Shown: one piece after another, positions 60,297-64,000 of the stretch
Layout of the letters: each line of letters opens with the position of its first letter
Position numbering within the stretch: the stretch's first letter is position 1
NCBI RefSeq assembly: GCF_016907515.1
Contig: NZ_JAFBBY010000001.1
Location: forward strand, 2,666,001 to 2,730,000
Direction: 5' to 3'
Length of the DNA stretch: 64,000 bases
Source of the DNA: Nocardioides nitrophenolicus
GTDB lineage: Bacteria; Actinomycetota; Actinomycetes; Propionibacteriales; Nocardioidaceae
Made by a program: the position numbers and the translations under genes
The notes under the pieces: generated by a model
Seen by the model: only the letters and a program-made list of their open reading frames with translations
Database searches by the model: none
What the model was told of the DNA's origin: nothing

Positions 60297-60303
60297 TCTT
60301 TTC

Positions 60304-60545
60304 GGGTCCGAGGCTCTTGCGCGAAGCCTGTGGTGCGGGTGTGTCGCGGACCCTCGAGATCCACGGCCAGCAGGTCTTCGGACTCGGGATCGACCGGACG
60401 GAGCGCCTTCCCGGAGTCGGTCAGCCGAGTGTCTGCTGCCCGCCACCAGTGGCGTGTTGCCCCGCCCGTCACCCTCACCGCTGCGCGTCAGTCCCGGACT
60501 CTCACCGGGTTCCCTGACTCACGTTGCTTCGTGAGCACGACTGGC
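60304..60545 (-). ncRNA. Cobalamin riboswitch controlling the B12-uptake operon
   Basis: On the minus strand: GGGAACCCGGTGAGAGTCCG (near 60490-60512), then GCAGCGGTGAG, a GCCACTG loop and the B12 box AGTCCGAAGACCTGCTGGCC at about 60368-60386. The expression platform below it contains complementary CGAGGGTCCG and CGGACCCG (60346-60355, 60304-60311) placed immediately before the BtuF-like start, so it can sequester the ribosome site. Expected to shut off uptake when cobalamin is plentiful. Confidence 0.92.
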
Positions 60546-60618
60546 GATGCGGACGCTAGCACGCGCCGCCCGGGCGCTCTTGGTGGGATATCTCACCTCC
60601 GGGGCACCCGACACGCCG

Positions 60619-60666
60619 ACACCAGATCTAGGTCCCACGGATCTGAGCAACCACTACATATGGTGG
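60619..60666 (+). promoter_or_regulatory. nrdA: Tandem NrdR-like boxes upstream of nrdAB
   Basis: ACACCAGATCTAGGTC (60619-60634) and CCACTACATATGGTGG (60651-60666) each match about 11 of 16 bases of the NrdR consensus ACACWATATATWGTGT. Their centres are 32 bp apart, the spacing used by NrdR. They overlap the expected nrdAB promoter region just before the riboswitch. Confidence 0.6.
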
Positions 60667-60669
60667 TTC

Positions 60670-60865
60670 TCGTAGCTGGTTCCTCGCCCCACCCAGGGGC
60701 GCGGAGGCAAGAGGGAACCCGGTGGAAGTCCGGGACTGCCCCGCAGCGGTGAGTGGGAACGACCGCCGTCACACAGCACTGGGTCGCGACGTGCGACCTG
60801 GGAAGCGACGGCCAGTAGGACTCCTTTCGAGGAGACGCCCGCGAGTCCGAAGACCTGCCAGCGCA
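60670..60865 (+). ncRNA. Cobalamin riboswitch upstream of nrdAB
   Basis: Plus-strand signatures: GGGAACCCGGTGGAAGTCCG (60713-60732), CCCCGCAGCGGTGAGTGGGA, AGCACTGGG and the B12 box GAGTCCGAAGACCTGCC (60843-60859). In Streptomyces a B12 riboswitch represses class Ia nrdAB when the B12-dependent class II enzyme can work. The gap 60297-60993 contains this RNA, its partner on the other strand and the shared promoters. Confidence 0.93.
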
Positions 60866-60958
60866 CCGCGCCCGCCGGGTGCGGTGGTCCGAGGCCTCGT
60901 GGGAAGGCCGACGGCTGAGCAGGCGCCTGCCGACGACGGGGCGCCTCCCCTGCTGTCG

Positions 60959-60986
60959 TCCCCTCGCGAGCCAGACTCCGAGGGGA
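60959..60986 (+). promoter_or_regulatory. Ribosome-site sequestering hairpin before nrdA
   Basis: TCCCCTCG and CGAGGGGA form an eight-bp stem whose right strand includes the GAGGGGAG Shine-Dalgarno of nrdA. This is the likely translational switch of the cobalamin riboswitch. Confidence 0.65.
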
Positions 60987-60993
60987 GAAGCCA

Positions 60994-63384
60994 GTGACCG
61001 TCACCGAGTCACCCACCCGCACCACCATGACGGTGCGCAAGCGCAACGGCGAGACCGAGAGCGTCGACGTCACCAAGATCGTCCGCGCCGTCGACCGGGT
61101 CAGTGCCGACCTGCCCGACGTCGACCCGATGCGGGTCGCCACGCGCACCATCAGCGGCCTGTACGACGGCGCGACCACCGCCGAGCTCGACCGGCTCTCG
61201 ATCCAGACCGCGGCCGAGCTGATCGGCGAGGAGCCGGCGTACTCGCGACTGGCGGCCCGGCTGCTCGCCGGGTACGTCGACAAGGAGGTCCGCAACCAGG
61301 GCGTGGCCTCGTTCAGCCAGTCCGTCGCGCTGGGCCACGCCGAGGGCGTGATCGGCGACGAGACCGCCGCCTTCGTCAAGGACAACGCCCGCAAGCTCGA
61401 CTTCGCGATCGACGAGGACGCCGACCGCCGCTTCGAGTACTTCGGCCTGCGCACGGTCTACGACCGCTACCTGCTGCGGCACCCGACGACCCGGCTGGTG
61501 CTGGAGACGCCGCAGTACTTCCTGCTGCGCGTGGCCTGCGGCCTGTCCCGCACCCCGCAGGAGGCGATCGGCTTCTACCGGCTGATGTCGAGCCTGGCCT
61601 ACCTGCCGAGCAGCCCGACGCTCTTCAACTCCGGCACCCGGCACACCCAGATGTCGTCGTGCTACCTCGTCGACAGCCCGCGCGACGAGCTCGACTCGAT
61701 CTACGCGCGCTACCTCCAGGTCGCCCAGCTCTCGAAGTTCGCCGGCGGGATCGGCATCGGCTTCTCCCGGGTCCGCTCGCGCGGCGCGCTGATCCGCGGC
61801 ACCAACGGCCAGTCCAACGGGATCGTGCCGTTCCTGCGCACGCTGGACGCCTCGGTCGCCGCGGTCAACCAGGGCGGGCGCCGCAAGGGCGCGGCATGCG
61901 TCTACCTGGAGCCGTGGCACCCCGACGTCGAGGAGTTCCTCGAGCTGCGCGACAACACCGGCGAGGACGCCCGGCGGACCCACAACCTCAACCTGGCGCA
62001 CTGGATCCCCGACGAGTTCATGCGCCGGGTCGAGGCCGACGAGACGTGGTCGCTCATCGACCCGAACGAGGCGCCGGAGCTGCCGGACCTGTGGGGCACC
62101 GCGTTCGACGAGGCCTACCGCCGGATCGAGGCCGAGGGCCGGTACGTGCGTCAGGTCAAGGCCCGCGACCTCTACGCCAAGATGATGCGCACCCTCGCCC
62201 AGACCGGCAACGGCTGGATGACCTTCAAGGACGCCGCCAACCGGTTCTGCAACCAGACCACCGACACCCCGGGGCCGCGGCAGCCGGTCGTGCACCTGTC
62301 GAACCTGTGCACCGAGATCATCGAGGTCTCCTCCGACGGCGAGACCGCCGTGTGCAACCTCGGCTCGGTCAACCTCGGCCAGCACCTGCTCGCCGGCGGG
62401 GTCGGTGGGGTCGGTGGTGCCGATCTCGACTGGGACAAGCTCCGCGCGACCGTGCGCACCGCTGTGCCCTTCCTCGACCGGGTCATCGACATCAACTACT
62501 ACCCGAGCCCCGAGGCGGCGGCCTCCAACCCGCGCTGGCGGCCGGTCGGCTTGGGCCTGATGGGGCTGCAGGACGTCTTCTTCGCGCTCGGCCTGCCGTT
62601 CGACTCCCCGGAGGCCCGCGCGCTGTCGACCCGGATCTCGGAGGAGATCTACCTGACCGCGCTCGAGGTCTCCTGCGAGCTCGCCGCCGTCCACGGCGCA
62701 CACCCGGCGTACGACGCCACGCGGGCCGCCCGCGGCGACCTGCACCCCGACCTGTGGGGCGCCACCGTCACCCAGCCCGAGCGCTGGGCCGCGCTCAAGG
62801 AGCGCGTCGCCGAGCACGGCCTGCGCAACTCGCTGCTCATCGCGATCGCGCCGACGGCGACGATCGCCTCGATCGCCGGCTGCTACGAGTGCATCGAGCC
62901 GCAGGTCTCCAACCTGTTCAAGCGCGAGACGCTGTCGGGGGAGTTCCTCCAGGTGAACTCCGCGCTCGTCCGCGAGCTCAAGGCGCGCGGCCTGTGGACC
63001 GCCGAGGTCCGCGAGGAGATCAAGCGCGCCGAGGGCTCGATCCAGGGGATCGCGGCGATCCCGGCCGACGTACGGCTGCTCTACCGCACCGCCTGGGAGC
63101 TCCCGCAGAAGGCGCTTGTCGAGATGGCCGCCGAGCGCCAGGGCTTCATCGACCAGTCGCAGTCGCTCAACCTCTTCATGGCCGCACCGACGATCGGCAA
63201 GCTGTCGTCGATGTACGCCTTCGCCTGGAAGAGCGGGCTGAAGACGACGTACTACCTGCGCTCGCGACCCGCCTCGCGCATCCAGCAGGCGACCGTCGCC
63301 GTGCTGCCCACCCCCACGACCGCCGACGAGGAAGCGATCGCCTGCTCCCTCGAGAACCCCGAGAGCTGCGAGGCCTGCCAGTGA
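60994..63384 (+). CDS. nrdA: Class Ia ribonucleoside-diphosphate reductase, alpha subunit
   Basis: 796 residues. The N-terminal ATP-cone (VRKRNGETESVDVTKIVRAV) provides overall allosteric control. Active-site cysteines are in SSCYLVD, NLCTEI and VCNLGSVNLG; radical-path tyrosines are in KTTYYLRS; the C-terminal ESCEACQ is the thioredoxin-reducible pair. Reduces ribonucleoside diphosphates to deoxy forms. GTG 60994 lies just past the sequestering hairpin. Confidence 0.96.
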   Translation: MTVTESPTRTTMTVRKRNGETESVDVTKIVRAVDRVSADLPDVDPMRVATRTISGLYDGATTAELDRLSIQTAAELIGEEPAYSRLAARLLAGYVDKEVRNQGVASFSQSVALGHAEGVIGDETAAFVKDNARKLDFAIDEDADRRFEYFGLRTVYDRYLLRHPTTRLVLETPQYFLLRVACGLSRTPQEAIGFYRLMSSLAYLPSSPTLFNSGTRHTQMSSCYLVDSPRDELDSIYARYLQVAQLSKFAGGIGIGFSRVRSRGALIRGTNGQSNGIVPFLRTLDASVAAVNQGGRRKGAACVYLEPWHPDVEEFLELRDNTGEDARRTHNLNLAHWIPDEFMRRVEADETWSLIDPNEAPELPDLWGTAFDEAYRRIEAEGRYVRQVKARDLYAKMMRTLAQTGNGWMTFKDAANRFCNQTTDTPGPRQPVVHLSNLCTEIIEVSSDGETAVCNLGSVNLGQHLLAGGVGGVGGADLDWDKLRATVRTAVPFLDRVIDINYYPSPEAAASNPRWRPVGLGLMGLQDVFFALGLPFDSPEARALSTRISEEIYLTALEVSCELAAVHGAHPAYDATRAARGDLHPDLWGATVTQPERWAALKERVAEHGLRNSLLIAIAPTATIASIAGCYECIEPQVSNLFKRETLSGEFLQVNSALVRELKARGLWTAEVREEIKRAEGSIQGIAAIPADVRLLYRTAWELPQKALVEMAAERQGFIDQSQSLNLFMAAPTIGKLSSMYAFAWKSGLKTTYYLRSRPASRIQQATVAVLPTPTTADEEAIACSLENPESCEACQ

Positions 63385-64000
63385 CCGCCACCGACCACAC
63401 CGCCACCACCAGCCGGATGCTGCTCGACCCGGGGATGAACCTCACCCTGCGGCCGATGCGCTACCCGCACTTCTACGAGCGCTACCGCGACGCCATCAAG
63501 AACACCTGGACCGTCGAGGAGGTCGACCTCCACTCCGACCTCAAGGACCTGAGCCGGCTCACCGACGCCGAGCGGCACCTGGTCTCGCGGCTGGTGGCCT
63601 TCTTCGCGACCGGCGACACGATCGTGGCGAACAACCTGGTGCTCAACCTCTACCAGCACATCAACTCCCCGGAGGGGCGGCTCTACCTGAGCCGGCAGCT
63701 CTTCGAGGAGGCCGTGCACGTGCAGTTCTACCTGACCCTGCTCGACACCTACGTGCCCGACGAGACCGAGCGGCACGAGGCGTTCGCGGCGGTCGACAAC
63801 ATCCCGTCGATCAAGCACAAGGCGGACTTCTGCTTCACGTGGATCGACAAGGTCTTCGAGCTCGACCGGCTCGAGACCCGCGAGCACCGGCGGGCGTTCC
63901 TGCTCAACCTGATCTGCTTCGCGGCGGTGATCGAGGGGCTGTTCTTCTACGGGGCCTTCGCGTACGTGTACTTCCTGCGCTCGCGCGGGCTGCTCAACGG
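63381..64000 (+). CDS. nrdB: Ribonucleotide reductase beta subunit, 3'-truncated by window
   Basis: First 206 residues. LTLRPMRYPHFYERYRDAIK and LVAFFATGDTIVANNLVLNL lead to the metal-ligand helices (FFATGD, FEEAVHVQFY); SIKHKADFCFTWID follows. The di-iron/tyrosyl radical enzyme partners NrdA. GTG overlaps the nrdA stop (GTGA), giving one operon. The gene continues beyond 64000. Confidence 0.95.
   Translation, partial: MTATDHTATTSRMLLDPGMNLTLRPMRYPHFYERYRDAIKNTWTVEEVDLHSDLKDLSRLTDAERHLVSRLVAFFATGDTIVANNLVLNLYQHINSPEGRLYLSRQLFEEAVHVQFYLTLLDTYVPDETERHEAFAAVDNIPSIKHKADFCFTWIDKVFELDRLETREHRRAFLLNLICFAAVIEGLFFYGAFAYVYFLRSRGLLN

Overview
The window is very GC-rich DNA with many GTG starts, four-base start/stop overlaps and gene orders typical of Actinobacteria. 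Two blocks match mycobacterial and streptomycete chromosomes: trxA-trxB-antisigma-sigM-pseudokinase-murJ-DUF6049 divergent from cca, and ino1/padR-ponA-(GT87-like protein)-rpsF-ssb-rpsR-rplI-dnaB. Gene content and style suggest a Nocardioides-like member of the Propionibacteriales (inference; no 16S gene is present).

Layout. 1-3.5 kb: truncated secreted protease, AlaA-like aminotransferase, GNAT enzyme and a membrane-anchored protein. 3.6-12.6 kb: redox and envelope block on the minus strand. 12.7-20 kb: cca, an SDR, a SRPBCC protein, an exported EEP-family enzyme, ino1/padR and an ECF-type sigma pair. 20-31.9 kb: ponA, a polyprenyl-type glycosyltransferase, a racemase-like/FemX pair, nfo, a two-FHA membrane protease, then the rpsF-ssb-rpsR-rplI operon with a strong terminator. 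32-37.7 kb: lipoprotein, MATE exporter, and dnaB carrying a 412-residue intein in the Walker A loop. 37.7-38.5 kb: a degenerate scar with tandem palindromes and broken genes. 38.5-47.3 kb: small regulator/enzyme pairs (VOC/TetR, MerR/ABC exporter, Rrf2/AhpD-like) with recognisable operators. 47.4-47.7 kb: a tandem 114-bp repeat. 47.7-52.6 kb: arsenic-type resistance island. 52.6-54.7 kb: yybP-ykoY manganese riboswitch, GDT1-type Mn exporter and an MFS transporter. 54.8-57.5 kb: CAP protein, DoxX, MarR pair and a 2Fe-2S protein. 57.4-64 kb: corrinoid uptake ABC operon and nrdAB, arranged head to head, each behind its own cobalamin riboswitch; nrdAB also has tandem NrdR-like boxes.

Coherent systems: thioredoxin/reductase can feed both the class Ia ribonucleotide reductase and the ArsC arsenate reductase; cobalamin status appears to control uptake and nrdAB together; the arsenic island combines arsenate reduction, an aquaglyceroporin channel, an MFS transporter and a cysteine-tailed flavoprotein under two ArsR-type regulators. 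The most distinctive items are the class 3 intein with an eight-cysteine insertion, the manganese riboswitch whose downstream loop is exactly complementary to the aptamer's closing strand, and several families of long intergenic palindromes.
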